DNA of 64,000 nucleotides, from positions 62,001 through 126,000 of the forward strand of contig NZ_JXXU01000043.1 of NCBI RefSeq assembly GCF_000967495.1, in the 5' to 3' direction. Shown here one piece after another: positions 14,828-23,654 of the stretch. A model generated the notes under the pieces. It saw only the letters and a program-made list of their open reading frames with translations. It made no database searches and had not been told where the DNA came from. Position 1 is the first letter of the stretch. Each line of letters opens with the position of its first letter. The stretch comes from Vibrio neptunius (GTDB lineage: Bacteria > Pseudomonadota > Gammaproteobacteria > Enterobacterales > Vibrionaceae). The translations under genes were made by a program, and so were the position numbers.

Positions 14828-15274
14828 ATGAGCGAGAAGAGCAGCAGAGGAAACTTGAAATTGTATGCCCCTGAAAGCTACTGGGTGGCAACACCTGATG
14901 AGCGAGAACTCATTGTCAATGGATGTGGTACGTCTGGTTGGAAAGGAAAGTTAGTACCGGAAAGTTTATATGGGCTCTCAGTATCAGAAAGCTGCAACAT
15001 TCATGACTGGATGTACCATCATGGTAAGGATATTAACGATAAAAACACAGCGGACAGAGTCTTTCTGAATAATATGATTCGTACTATCGAACATAAGGGC
15101 GGGTTCTGTCTTCTTCGCAAGCTTCGTTTACGCCGCGCAAGATTGTATTATCGTGCAGTAGAGAACTTTGGCGGCCCGGCATTTTGGGCGAATAAGAATA
15201 AACCAGAACAATTTAGACCTTCTCGTTATGCACATATGTCGAGCGTATGGACGAGTAAACTGGAACAAACATAA
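14828..15274 (+). CDS. Phospholipase A2-like protein
   Basis: 148 residues. The stretch SCNIHDWMYHHGKDINDKNTAD has the phospholipase A2 signature C-x-x-H-D-x-x-Y followed by an Asp, and NGCGTSGWKG upstream resembles the Gly-rich calcium loop. No signal peptide is evident (MSEKSSRGNLKLY), so a cytosolic enzyme, or one secreted by another route, is implied. AAGG precedes ATG 14828 by 8 nt. It is followed two bases later by a LysE-type exporter gene, so the pair is likely co-transcribed. The family link rests on the motif only. Confidence 0.62.
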   Translation: MSEKSSRGNLKLYAPESYWVATPDERELIVNGCGTSGWKGKLVPESLYGLSVSESCNIHDWMYHHGKDINDKNTADRVFLNNMIRTIEHKGGFCLLRKLRLRRARLYYRAVENFGGPAFWANKNKPEQFRPSRYAHMSSVWTSKLEQT

Positions 15275-15275
15275 T

Positions 15276-15890
15276 ATGGAACTGTTGAAATTAGCCCTGT
15301 TTATCCCTACGTGCTTTGCTCTCAATATGACGCCAGGCCCAAATAATTTGTTGTCGATGAACAATGCTCGCTGTTACGGATTTAAAACTGCATTGGTCGC
15401 TGGGTTGGGGCGCATTGTCGCTTTTGCTTGTATGATTGCACTGGCTGCGTCTGGATTGGCTATCGTTCTCTATACCTCCGAAGTGTTGTTTTTTACAATC
15501 AAGCTAGTGGGCGCACTCTATCTACTATGGATTGCGTTTAACCTCTGGCGCTCTCAATCCAGCCCAGTGGCAGAGTTGGATAAGACTCGCAACCACTTTG
15601 GGCTCGCTAAGCAAGAGTTTGCGCTCGCCGCGGGAAATCCCAAAGCGATTCTAATCTTTACCGCGTTTTTGCCTCAGTTTGTTGATGTGACGGCGAACGT
15701 GGATCAGCAGTTCTTGACGTTAGGAGTGACGTTCTTAGCACTTGAACTGGCGGCGATCAGTCTCTATGCACTGTTCGGTCTCTATCTGAGACATTGGTTC
15801 TTGAGGCCTGAGATGGCGAAGCGATTTAATCGAGCATGTGCTGCCTTTCTTGCTGTTTCGGGGGCCAATTTATTGATAAGCAGGCAGTAG
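15276..15890 (+). CDS. LysE/RhtB-family amino acid exporter
   Basis: 204 residues from ATG 15276, one base after the preceding stop (15272-15274). Family hallmark NMTPGPNNLLSMNNA lies at about residues 16-30, with six hydrophobic segments. The middle GNPKAILIFTAFLPQF matches the conserved NPK motif. The inner-membrane role is proton-driven export of amino acids or related metabolites; the substrate cannot be read from the sequence. It is coupled to the phospholipase A2-like gene and ends at a strong terminator. Confidence 0.88.
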   Translation: MELLKLALFIPTCFALNMTPGPNNLLSMNNARCYGFKTALVAGLGRIVAFACMIALAASGLAIVLYTSEVLFFTIKLVGALYLLWIAFNLWRSQSSPVAELDKTRNHFGLAKQEFALAAGNPKAILIFTAFLPQFVDVTANVDQQFLTLGVTFLALELAAISLYALFGLYLRHWFLRPEMAKRFNRACAAFLAVSGANLLISRQ

Positions 15891-15916
15891 CCACTTTTCC
15901 TGTCATCAACAATAAT

Positions 15917-15942
15917 ACCACCTGCATTATACAGGTGGTTTT
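15917..15942 (+). terminator. Terminator of the PLA2-like/lysE pair
   Basis: ACCACCTG (15917-15924) pairs with CAGGTGGT (15932-15939) around a 7-nt loop, followed by TTT. Confidence 0.85.
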
Positions 15943-16153
15943 ATTGTTCTGTTTAAAAAAGGTTAGTTACACATTTTTTTTGTGATTAAACTCTCGCTTC
16001 TTTTTATTGTTAAATCTGTTGGAATTGAGCGGAATATTAAACTTTCTTGAATTCTTATTGATTCTATTGCTTAAAATTGCGACTCAGGTATTAGTAATTC
16101 GATGAATAAAACTTAATCTATATTTCGGACTTATAAAATAAAAAGGAAACAAG

Positions 16154-17782
16154 ATGAGTTCTCCGTTGAATAAAAGCGTCTTATTGGCGTCTCTATTTCT
16201 AACCCCTACGCTTGCTCTAGCTGAAATGACTAATGGTGATTTCGAACAATGGAGCAGTTCCTCTCCAACAGGGTGGAACACAATAGACAGTGGCATCTCG
16301 GTGTCACAGGAAACCAGCATTGTCAAAAGTGGTAACAGTGCCGCAAAAGTGACGGTCAATACTGGTACCCAAAGCAACACGGACTTTCAGCAGTCTGTGA
16401 ACGTGGTATCGGGGCAGACGTATCGCTTCTCTGTGTCTGTTTACCATACTCAAGGCAATGTTAAAGCCCGTCTGTATGTGGATGGATACCAAAACTACAG
16501 CGTGCCTAGCCAAACGGGTCAGTGGCAGGACATTGCGTACTCGTATACGGCGAGTAGTACCAAGAGCATTAACGTTGGGCTGCGCTTCTATGATGAATCT
16601 GGTTTTGAAGGTTCAGAGGTTGTCTACATAGATAACTTCCAGCCATTTGATGGTGCAGTAACGCCACCTCCAGCCACTTGTAGTCATCATGACCTTTCTT
16701 TCAAGCTGACGACTGACAGTTATGGTTCTGAAACAAGCTGGACGCTGAAAAATAGCAATAATCAGACGTTGTTCTCTGGCTCTAACTACGGTAACAACGC
16801 CAGCTATGAGAAGGCGATGTGTGTTGAATCAGGGTCGTATGTGTTTGAAATCCTTGATTCTTATGGCGATGGTATCTGTTGTAGCTCTGGAAATGGGTCT
16901 TACACGCTAGCGTCTAACGGTCAAACACTGGCCTCTGGCGGAGAGTTTACCAACGCTTCCCAGCATGCCTTTACGCTTGGTAGTAGTAACCCTGATCCAG
17001 AGCCACCAACCTCCAGTGACTACTATAAATCAGCCGAAGGTAAGACAGGTTATGCGTTGAAAACGGCGCTCTACAACATCATCAATAACCATAATTCTCA
17101 AGGCTACTCTGCCATCTGGAATTTGGTTAAAACCGCTGATATTGATAACTACTATGAGAAGGATGGAACGATTCTCGATATCTACTCGGAGAAGATCTCT
17201 GGCAGCGATTCGATTCAATTTACTAAAGTAACAGACCAATGTGGCCAGTATCGCAAAGAGGGCGATTGTTACAACCGCGAACACTCTTTCCCTAAGAGTT
17301 GGTTTGGCGGCAAAGTGGAGCCAATGAACTCAGATGGTCACCACTTGTACGCCACAGATGGTTATGTGAATGCAAAGCGCAGCAACTGGCCATTCGGTGA
17401 AGTGGGTAGTGCCACTTACACGTCTTCGAACGGTTCAAAAGTCGGTTCTGCCGTGTCTAGCCTGGGGTACGCTGGTACGGTGTTTGAGCCGATTGATGCG
17501 TTCAAAGGTGATTTGGCCCGTACGTATTTCTACATGGCGACGCGCTACGAAAACGAGATCGCTAATTGGGAAGGGAACAGCGATAACGCTAACGCTGTGC
17601 TTAATGGTACCAATACGACAGTATTTGAACCTTGGGTGTTAGCGATGCTAAAACGCTGGCATGCCAATGACCCTGTCGATCAGAAGGAAATTGATCGCAA
17701 CAACGCGGTGTACAATTTCCAAGGTAACCGCAACCCGTACGTTGACCACCCAGAGTTTGTCAACATGGTCTGGGGAGACTAA
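16154..17782 (+). CDS. Secreted modular endonuclease I-family nuclease
   Basis: 542 residues. Signal peptide about 1-22 (ending ALA). Residues about 24-165 form a beta-rich carbohydrate-binding-like module (NGDFEQWSSSSPTGW ... YIDNFQPF). Residues about 175-275 form a Cys-rich module with DSYGDGICCSSGNGSY, as seen in secreted proteases and nucleases. The Endonuclease_1 domain spans about 285-542, with NREHSFPKSWFGG, MNSDGHHLYATDG and YVNAKRSNWPFGEV. This family degrades extracellular DNA and RNA. AAAAGGAAAC precedes ATG 16154. A perfect terminator follows. Confidence 0.9.
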   Translation: MSSPLNKSVLLASLFLTPTLALAEMTNGDFEQWSSSSPTGWNTIDSGISVSQETSIVKSGNSAAKVTVNTGTQSNTDFQQSVNVVSGQTYRFSVSVYHTQGNVKARLYVDGYQNYSVPSQTGQWQDIAYSYTASSTKSINVGLRFYDESGFEGSEVVYIDNFQPFDGAVTPPPATCSHHDLSFKLTTDSYGSETSWTLKNSNNQTLFSGSNYGNNASYEKAMCVESGSYVFEILDSYGDGICCSSGNGSYTLASNGQTLASGGEFTNASQHAFTLGSSNPDPEPPTSSDYYKSAEGKTGYALKTALYNIINNHNSQGYSAIWNLVKTADIDNYYEKDGTILDIYSEKISGSDSIQFTKVTDQCGQYRKEGDCYNREHSFPKSWFGGKVEPMNSDGHHLYATDGYVNAKRSNWPFGEVGSATYTSSNGSKVGSAVSSLGYAGTVFEPIDAFKGDLARTYFYMATRYENEIANWEGNSDNANAVLNGTNTTVFEPWVLAMLKRWHANDPVDQKEIDRNNAVYNFQGNRNPYVDHPEFVNMVWGD

Positions 17783-17790
17783 CCAAAATG

Positions 17791-17826
17791 CCCAAAGGCC
17801 TAACGTATGTTAGGCCTTTGGGTTTG
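17791..17826 (+). terminator. Terminator of the nuclease gene
   Basis: CCCAAAGGCCTAAC (17791-17804) and its complement (17809-17822) form a perfect 14-bp stem with loop GTAT, followed by TTTG. Confidence 0.9.
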
Positions 17827-17928
17827 TGCTCACAGAGCAAAAGGCAGCTAGTTTTTCGATAACATTGTTATTTGTTGATGGGTTTGATATAAAGCATTCC
17901 AAATTTTTATGCTTTAACGACAGTACAC

Positions 17929-18582
17929 ATGAAAAGGCTTTTGCTTGAAAGCTATTATTTCCTAAAAAACAATTTCAGCTCAATCTTCATTATTACTGCC
18001 CCTTTCGTATTTATGATGGCTGCACTCTCTGTGGCTCATGAGTTGAATCAAGAATCTCAAGTGTTTTTCGTTATGTATGTGGCTGTATTTATTGTTGCGC
18101 ATGCTTACACATTTTGTAGATTGATTAAATACATGGCGGCAGTCGTTACCGGCGGTACTCGAGACTTATCTGTAACGCTTACCGAGTGTTTCAGACTTTC
18201 AATTCTGTACCTCGTGTATGGTACTGCTATTGTTTTAGGTCTTATTGCGTTGGTCATCCCCGGACTGTATTTAATAGCGAAATATGCTTTTGCCGACTTT
18301 GAGTTTGTTCTTAATAGGCGGTCGACTTTTCAGTCTATGAGCGAGAGTTGGAGTATCACCTCCGGTGTTGTATTAACACTGATACTAGGTGGTATCGCTA
18401 TTAATGCACCATTGTTCATACTGGAAGTTTTGATTACGCTATTAGAACCATCAAATTCGATAGCTTATTTTGTTTCTATAGGGTTTTCAGAAGTCCTTTC
18501 TTTGACTGGGTTGATTTTTAGCAGCATTTTCCATTTCCGTGTCTATACGAAAGTACTTGAAGAGAGAGAAGCGAATGACTAA
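17929..18582 (+). CDS. Multi-pass membrane protein, YciC-like
   Basis: 217 residues with about six hydrophobic segments. The pattern ALVIPGLYLIAKYAFADFEFVL resembles the VPG..L..R..F.. core of YciC/UPF0259 and related membrane proteins of unknown function. The gene overlaps the next one by 8 bp and starts a three-gene set (membrane protein, lipoprotein, membrane protein) ending at a hairpin. No ribosome binding site of note precedes ATG 17929. Role unknown; the context suggests an envelope function. Confidence 0.65.
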   Translation: MKRLLLESYYFLKNNFSSIFIITAPFVFMMAALSVAHELNQESQVFFVMYVAVFIVAHAYTFCRLIKYMAAVVTGGTRDLSVTLTECFRLSILYLVYGTAIVLGLIALVIPGLYLIAKYAFADFEFVLNRRSTFQSMSESWSITSGVVLTLILGGIAINAPLFILEVLITLLEPSNSIAYFVSIGFSEVLSLTGLIFSSIFHFRVYTKVLEEREAND

Positions 18583-18904
18583 GCGTTTATTGAAATTAAG
18601 TTTACTATTTCTATGTGTAATTGGGCTGTTGGGATGTCAATCCACCCGGGATTATGACTATCAAGGCCAATATGAATATACCGAAGAAGATGGGCATTAC
18701 ATTTTACTTCGTGAAGATAGCTCATTTGAGCTTTTCCAAAAGGGAGTGTTAACAGTTGGGACATATAAGGTCAAACTAAGCACTATCAATCTCTATGTTG
18801 ACGGAAAATGGCTTACCCAAGGGAAAATAAGAAACGGCTATCTCACTGATTCAGATGGTGAGAAGTGGGTTAAAAAAAGTAACAACGAATTATCAAACAA
18901 ATAA
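18575..18904 (+). CDS. Small lipoprotein, unknown function
   Basis: 109 residues from ATG 18575, with AGAGAGAGAAG upstream. Lipobox LLGC, Cys about 21, after a short KR n-region. The mature part is rich in Tyr, Asp and Glu (RDYDYQGQYEYTEEDGHYIL), then a small beta-type domain. The start lies inside the end of the upstream gene (ATGACTAA), which points to translational coupling. No family is recognised. Confidence 0.65.
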   Translation: MTKRLLKLSLLFLCVIGLLGCQSTRDYDYQGQYEYTEEDGHYILLREDSSFELFQKGVLTVGTYKVKLSTINLYVDGKWLTQGKIRNGYLTDSDGEKWVKKSNNELSNK

Positions 18905-18919
18905 AGGAACCAAAGCTCG

Positions 18920-19360
18920 ATGGAAAATACTCTCCTAAATAGAGATGAACCAAAAGGTAAGCCAGTAAAGGCCATTATTGTTTCTGTCCTAATTGATATT
19001 ATCGGGACAACTGTACTAGCATTTGTTGCTATTTTGGGATTCGCCGGTTATTTAGTCAAAACTGGTGGGGATGCCAACCAGCTTGCAGCTGTACTGTTTC
19101 AATTTGATTATCAATCTCCTGTCCAGTGGGTACTTTTAGTCTTGGCTGGCTTGATATCTTGCTATGCAGGTTATTACTGTGCCAAAACGTCTCGAGTTAA
19201 CATCTATAGGAATGTAGCGATTTCGGCGGTTATCGTGACGAGCATATCGGCATTTTTAAACGCTGATCTAGTTTCCACTGTTGAGAACTTTGGTTTATCC
19301 GTAGCAACGATTCTGTGCTATTTCGTTGGTGCCTATCTTTGGACCCGAAAGACGGCTTAA
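18920..19360 (+). CDS. Small membrane protein, unknown function
   Basis: 146 residues with four hydrophobic segments (from IIVSVLIDIIGTTVLAFVA to VATILCYFVGAYLW) and a short cytosolic N-terminus. AAAGGAACC lies before ATG 18920, 15 bp after the lipoprotein stop, so it belongs to the same operon. No domain is recognised. Confidence 0.65.
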   Translation: MENTLLNRDEPKGKPVKAIIVSVLIDIIGTTVLAFVAILGFAGYLVKTGGDANQLAAVLFQFDYQSPVQWVLLVLAGLISCYAGYYCAKTSRVNIYRNVAISAVIVTSISAFLNADLVSTVENFGLSVATILCYFVGAYLWTRKTA

Positions 19361-19380
19361 TAGATATTGAATGAGTCAAA

Positions 19381-19406
19381 AAAGGGATGGCATTTGCCAT
19401 CCCTTT
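19381..19406. terminator. Terminator between convergent genes
   Basis: AAAGGGATGG (19381-19390) pairs with CCATCCCTTT (19397-19406). A-rich sequence before and T-rich sequence after suit both the plus-strand membrane gene and the minus-strand binding-protein gene. Confidence 0.85.
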
Positions 19407-19440
19407 ATTGATATAACATCGTTGGCCTAGTCAACAGGCG

Positions 19441-20190
19441 TTATTTGTACTCGCCGCGAATCGACGCTTCCCGATACGCATCCAGTTTTCCTTCCGCTTT
19501 GAGTTTCGCCAGTCCTCGGTTGAAGGCATCGACCAGCTCTTGCGCACGAGGTGATTTTTTGGAAATGATCACGAAATAATCTCTCGCAGACAGCGTTTTC
19601 TCATTGGGCTCTATTTTGTCGGCTAAATTGAGTTTGTTGATGAGCTCCATCCCCACATCCATATCTTCCAACACGATGTCGAGACGGCCAGCGCTGAGTT
19701 TTTTATAGTTGTTTTCGGCACTAGCGATACGTTGTATGTTGATTTGCCCAGTTTTTTCCATATCTTCGACCCCATAGGCATACCCAGTGACACCGCCGAT
19801 TTTGAAGTCCTTGAGGTCTTCTTTCTTACTCCAGTTTACTGGTTTACTTTTTTGTTGGAATAATCCGGTACTTAATGTGATAACGGAGTCGGTAAAATGG
19901 AAAAACTGTTCTCTGTCAGGGTTTTTACCCCATATCAGTGAACCATCAAAACTTCCTGCTTTGGATTCTTCGAAGCCTCGCTTCCATGGCATATAAGTAA
20001 ACTCAACTTGATAGCCTTCTGCTTCAAAGGCTTCTTTGACAATCTGAGTCATGAAGCCTCCATTTTTAAGTGATTTGGACATGTACGGCGCCCATTCACC
20101 GTTGGCAAGTTTGACGGTGTTAGCTTGAGCTAGGGTGGCAAAGAGCAGAGAAACGGCCAGAGACAAAAAGGTTTTGGTTAAGCTGCGCAT
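19441..20190 (-). CDS. Family 3 periplasmic solute-binding protein, no transporter partner
   Basis: 249 residues from ATG 20190; AAGGA lies just upstream in the message, and the first ATG at 20208 would put that site inside the gene. Signal peptide about 1-23 (LLFATLAQA). The SBP_bac_3 fold shows GEWAPYM, MPWKRGFE, FDGSLIWGKNPDREQFFHFTD and RLDIVLEDMDVG. Such proteins bind amino acids or similar ligands. No permease or ATPase gene is adjacent, so it may feed another system or act as a sensor. Two similar orphans lie at 38276 and 39106. Confidence 0.85.
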   Translation of the reverse strand: MRSLTKTFLSLAVSLLFATLAQANTVKLANGEWAPYMSKSLKNGGFMTQIVKEAFEAEGYQVEFTYMPWKRGFEESKAGSFDGSLIWGKNPDREQFFHFTDSVITLSTGLFQQKSKPVNWSKKEDLKDFKIGGVTGYAYGVEDMEKTGQINIQRIASAENNYKKLSAGRLDIVLEDMDVGMELINKLNLADKIEPNEKTLSARDYFVIISKKSPRAQELVDAFNRGLAKLKAEGKLDAYREASIRGEYK

Positions 20191-20310
20191 TTTTTCTTCC
20201 TTAAACATGCAAATAGATTCAATAAAAGAATAGTTGCTGATAAGGATATCACCAAAAAGTTTAAGGGCGATTGAGGCGATATTCGACTAGAAACCGTCAT
20301 GTAGTGAATC

Positions 20311-20335
20311 AAAAAGCACCGTTTATCGGTGCTTT
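20311..20335 (-). terminator. Terminator of the RluA-type gene
   Basis: AAAGCACCG (20313-20321) pairs with CGGTGCTTT (20327-20335) around TTTAT. The five A residues at 20311-20315 read as a T-run on the minus strand, after the RluA-type gene. Confidence 0.85.
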
Positions 20336-20342
20336 ATCAGGG

Positions 20343-22022
20343 TTAGAATTCGCTGTCCGCTTCGAAAGTCATGGGTTGTTTAGTGTAAGGATGTTCGATC
20401 TTTAATCGTTGTGCGTGTAAGTGCAATCTATCGGCACGTTGGCCATAGAGACCATCGCCAACCATAGGCAAATTAAGCCCGAGATGATGAGCGCAGTGAA
20501 CTCTGAGCTGATGGGTGCGACCAGTTTTTGGGTAAAGGTACAGCTTGGAGCGATTATCTCGTGTTTCAATTAGTTCCCAATAAGTTTCGGCAGGTTTCCC
20601 ATGCTCAAAGCAGATGAGCTGTCTAGGGCGATCATCAGGATCGCCACGCATTGGCAACGTTATTTGGCCACTGGTTTGGCTGACTGCTCCTTCAAGCAGC
20701 GCCATATAGCGCTTTTGCACTGAGCGTGAAATGAATTGTTTCTGTAGGCTCTTGTTCGCGCGCTTTGTCAGAGCAAAAACCAGCAGTCCTGATGTCGCCA
20801 TATCCAGACGGTGAATCACGAAGGGGCCTTCAACATCTGGGTAGCGCTGTTGCAAGCGTGTGTATGCGGAGTCCTTGATGGTTTTTCCGGGCACTGATAG
20901 TAGCCCTGAAGGCTTGTTGACGACAACCATGGCTTCATCTTCAAATAAGATTTCAAGTTCTTTGTCTTCAGCCCAGTTTTCTTCGAGCGGATTGTCATCA
21001 ACGTCCATCCCCTCGAGCATATGACCCAAAATGGGGAAGCACTTACTTTGGCACGAAGGGTAGAACTTTCCATGCTGACGAACTTCTGATTTAGGCGACA
21101 CACCCCACCAGAACTCGGCTAATGCGAGCGGCTTAAAACCATGTTTAAAGGCAAAGTGGAGCAGCTTTGGTGCAGCACATTCGCCCGCGCCTGCTGGTGG
21201 TACAGGGGCATTGGTCGGTTTGAAAATCGCATTGAGGGATTTCTCTTCTCCTCTGATATTTAGAAAGCGGTAGTTATCAAACAGCTTATTTTGCAACGTG
21301 TTAGACAGGGTTTTGCGTTGCTCTTGTAATGCATTCAGGTTGATGTTTAATTCATCTAGCTCGTGTTGTAAAACGGCAATTTTGTCATCCCACTCCAGCT
21401 TGAGGTATTTGAGCACGTTTTTTTCCGCGACGCTTTGTTTCGCCAGTTCATCAAGCCTGTTTTGTAGTGCTTCTCCAGCGAATGAGGATTCAGCCAGTTT
21501 ACGTTGTGCTTTGCGTTCAGCTCGGCCTGCAATCATTGCCTCACGCTGTAACTGCTCTTGCTGCTGATACTCAGAGGTGAGTTGTTTTATCTTAGAAGTC
21601 AGCTCGGCAATGCGAGGGTTGCTTTTTAATAGATTGAACTTCTTATTCGCCGCCATGATTTCAGCGGTTTCTGCCCGAAAGAAACTCTCTTCTGCCAGCA
21701 TATCGAAAACAGGTGGAACAAAGCCTGGGAGTATGTTCTTGTCTGCTATCTTACCTGAAAAGGCTGAAAGGTAACCGATCTTGCCCTCAAGTGACTCTAC
21801 CAGCAGTACCCCAAACATTTTGCCTGTCCCGCTTTGGCTGCCATCGATGCCAAAGTTATGCTGCCAGTGAGTTTGATCAGATAAGTATTGCTGTAACTCT
21901 TGCGCGGCAAGTTCACATAAAGGATGTGGTTGATAGAAAAACGGGAAGGTAAACTTGTCGGGTAAGCGATATCCATCAATGGGGGCATTGAACGGAGTAA
22001 ACAAATTTTCAGGTTGATGCAT
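20343..22022 (-). CDS. RluA-family pseudouridine synthase with long N-terminal extension
   Basis: 559 residues, more than twice the length of E. coli RluA (about 219). The C-terminal catalytic domain (about 345-555) has VVVNKPSGLLSVPG, the catalytic HRLDMATSGL with its Asp, and KTGRTHQLRVH. The first about 330 residues are additional, with a coiled-coil-like segment at about 140-245 rich in Gln, Glu and Leu. From memory, similar long RluA-like proteins occur in Vibrio. The rRNA or tRNA target site cannot be read from sequence. It has its own terminator. Confidence 0.88.
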   Translation of the reverse strand: MHQPENLFTPFNAPIDGYRLPDKFTFPFFYQPHPLCELAAQELQQYLSDQTHWQHNFGIDGSQSGTGKMFGVLLVESLEGKIGYLSAFSGKIADKNILPGFVPPVFDMLAEESFFRAETAEIMAANKKFNLLKSNPRIAELTSKIKQLTSEYQQQEQLQREAMIAGRAERKAQRKLAESSFAGEALQNRLDELAKQSVAEKNVLKYLKLEWDDKIAVLQHELDELNINLNALQEQRKTLSNTLQNKLFDNYRFLNIRGEEKSLNAIFKPTNAPVPPAGAGECAAPKLLHFAFKHGFKPLALAEFWWGVSPKSEVRQHGKFYPSCQSKCFPILGHMLEGMDVDDNPLEENWAEDKELEILFEDEAMVVVNKPSGLLSVPGKTIKDSAYTRLQQRYPDVEGPFVIHRLDMATSGLLVFALTKRANKSLQKQFISRSVQKRYMALLEGAVSQTSGQITLPMRGDPDDRPRQLICFEHGKPAETYWELIETRDNRSKLYLYPKTGRTHQLRVHCAHHLGLNLPMVGDGLYGQRADRLHLHAQRLKIEHPYTKQPMTFEADSEF

Positions 22023-22143
22023 GTCAGCTTACCATCGAGACGAATAAATAGGAGGCGAGATTGTACCTATTTGGGGTGTGATTACCAGTATGAAAGGGAA
22101 GGGGCTTCAGCCCAACTCGGGCTGGAGCCTAAACACGAAAAGA

Positions 22144-22545
22144 CTATCGAATGTACTTAATGTTGGCGCTTATTAACCAGTGATGTGCGGTACCGTCCGT
22201 TTTGGTGATCCATAAGTCGCTATTGAAGGTTGTTACTCGGCCAGTGATGGTGATGTATAGTTTATTGTCGACAACACTTTCCACGCGAATAAAAGGATCA
22301 GACGTAACAAGAAAGGGCTGGGCCTCTTTTGCCGATTGCCCTTGAGCTAGCAGAAAATAATGATTGAGCTTGCCATCTTTGGGATCGTTAGATGTCGCTT
22401 TGTACCCGACCAGCTGAACGCCTTCGGCGATGGGGCGGTTGACGATCTCTTGCCCAAGGCGAACATGTGTTGGGATAAAAACGTAAGCAAGGAGCAAGCT
22501 CAGAGCCGAAATGAATATGATGATTATAAGTTTGGCTTTAGACAT
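22144..22545 (-). CDS. Membrane-anchored protein, unknown function
   Basis: 133 residues with one N-terminal hydrophobic segment (LIIIIFISALSLLLAYVFIP) and a periplasmic part of about 105 residues with a beta-rich pattern. No known domain is recognised. It stands alone between the RluA-type gene and fghA. Confidence 0.55.
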   Translation of the reverse strand: MSKAKLIIIIFISALSLLLAYVFIPTHVRLGQEIVNRPIAEGVQLVGYKATSNDPKDGKLNHYFLLAQGQSAKEAQPFLVTSDPFIRVESVVDNKLYITITGRVTTFNSDLWITKTDGTAHHWLISANIKYIR

Positions 22546-22747
22546 GGTGTTATTCGCTACCTAATTTGAGGGGATAGTCTACCACAACTCCTACTAAGGA
22601 ACGGACCGTCGACCGAGACGCTACTTTATTGTATTGATATCGATTGAACAAAACAGGCCAGCATTCGAAGTTTGTCGATCTCGTTAATTGACCGGAAAAA
22701 TCCCCGCAACAGAAAGCATTGAGAGGATTTTCTTCGGTGAATAGTGT

Positions 22748-23587
22748 TTATTTGAACATGTGTTTCGCGTGGAACATCAGGTGTTCATCAATAAAACTAG
22801 CGATGAAATAGTAGCTGTGGTCATACCCGGTCTGCATGCGTAGCTCTAAATCGGAGCCGTGGGTTTCCGCTGTGGCTATCAGAGTTTCAGGCTTTAGCTG
22901 CTCAACAAGAAAGTTATCGGCATCACCTTGATCGACGAGAATAGGTAAAGGTGACTTGGCTAGTTTGAGAAGTTCGCTAGAGTCATATTCTTTCCAGCTT
23001 TCAAAGTCGTTCCCCAAATAAGCATTGAAGGCTTTCTGACCCCATGGGCATTGCATTGGATTACAAATTGGACTGAAGGCAGAAATTGACGTGAATTGCC
23101 CAGCGTTTTTCAGACCAATGGTGAGCGCGCCATGCCCACCCATGCTATGGCCAGAAATGGCTTTGACCGTAGAGATTGGGAAGTTAGCTTCGATTACCTT
23201 AGGGAGCTCTTGAGCGATGTAATCGTACATATGGTAGTGCGTAGACCATGGCTCTTGAGTCGCATTGAGGTAGAACCCCGCGCCTTTGCCCAGATCATAG
23301 CCTTCGTCGTCAGCAACGTCTTCACCACGTGGACTAGTGTCAGGCGCCACGATTGCAATACCAAGTTCAGCGGCCTTTTTAAACGCCCCCGCTTTTTGCA
23401 TGAAGTTCTCATCGCTACAGGTCAACCCAGACAACCAATACAACACGGGAGCGGGAGACTCTTTGCTTGCATTTGGTGGGAGGAAGATAGCAAAACGCAT
23501 CGTGCAATTTAACGCGGCAGAAGCATGAGTGTATTGCTTGTGCCAACCGCCTGCGACTTTATTCTGACTGATGTTGGATAAACTCAT
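22748..23587 (-). CDS. fghA: S-formylglutathione hydrolase
   Basis: 279 residues, the normal length. It hydrolyses S-formylglutathione to glutathione and formate, the second step of glutathione-dependent formaldehyde removal. Visible features: the N-terminal LYWLSGLTCSDENF motif, the nucleophile elbow SGHSMGGHGALTIGL with the catalytic Ser near residue 148, and a late His in GYDHSYYFIASF. It lies 67 bp downstream of frmA on the same strand, so the two form an operon. Cytoplasmic. Confidence 0.96.
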   Translation of the reverse strand: MSLSNISQNKVAGGWHKQYTHASAALNCTMRFAIFLPPNASKESPAPVLYWLSGLTCSDENFMQKAGAFKKAAELGIAIVAPDTSPRGEDVADDEGYDLGKGAGFYLNATQEPWSTHYHMYDYIAQELPKVIEANFPISTVKAISGHSMGGHGALTIGLKNAGQFTSISAFSPICNPMQCPWGQKAFNAYLGNDFESWKEYDSSELLKLAKSPLPILVDQGDADNFLVEQLKPETLIATAETHGSDLELRMQTGYDHSYYFIASFIDEHLMFHAKHMFK

Positions 23588-23654
23588 TGATATTCTCTCA
23601 GATAAAGTCGCCGCATCAGGTGATGTGGCGACTTATTAACGACTAAAACTAGGC

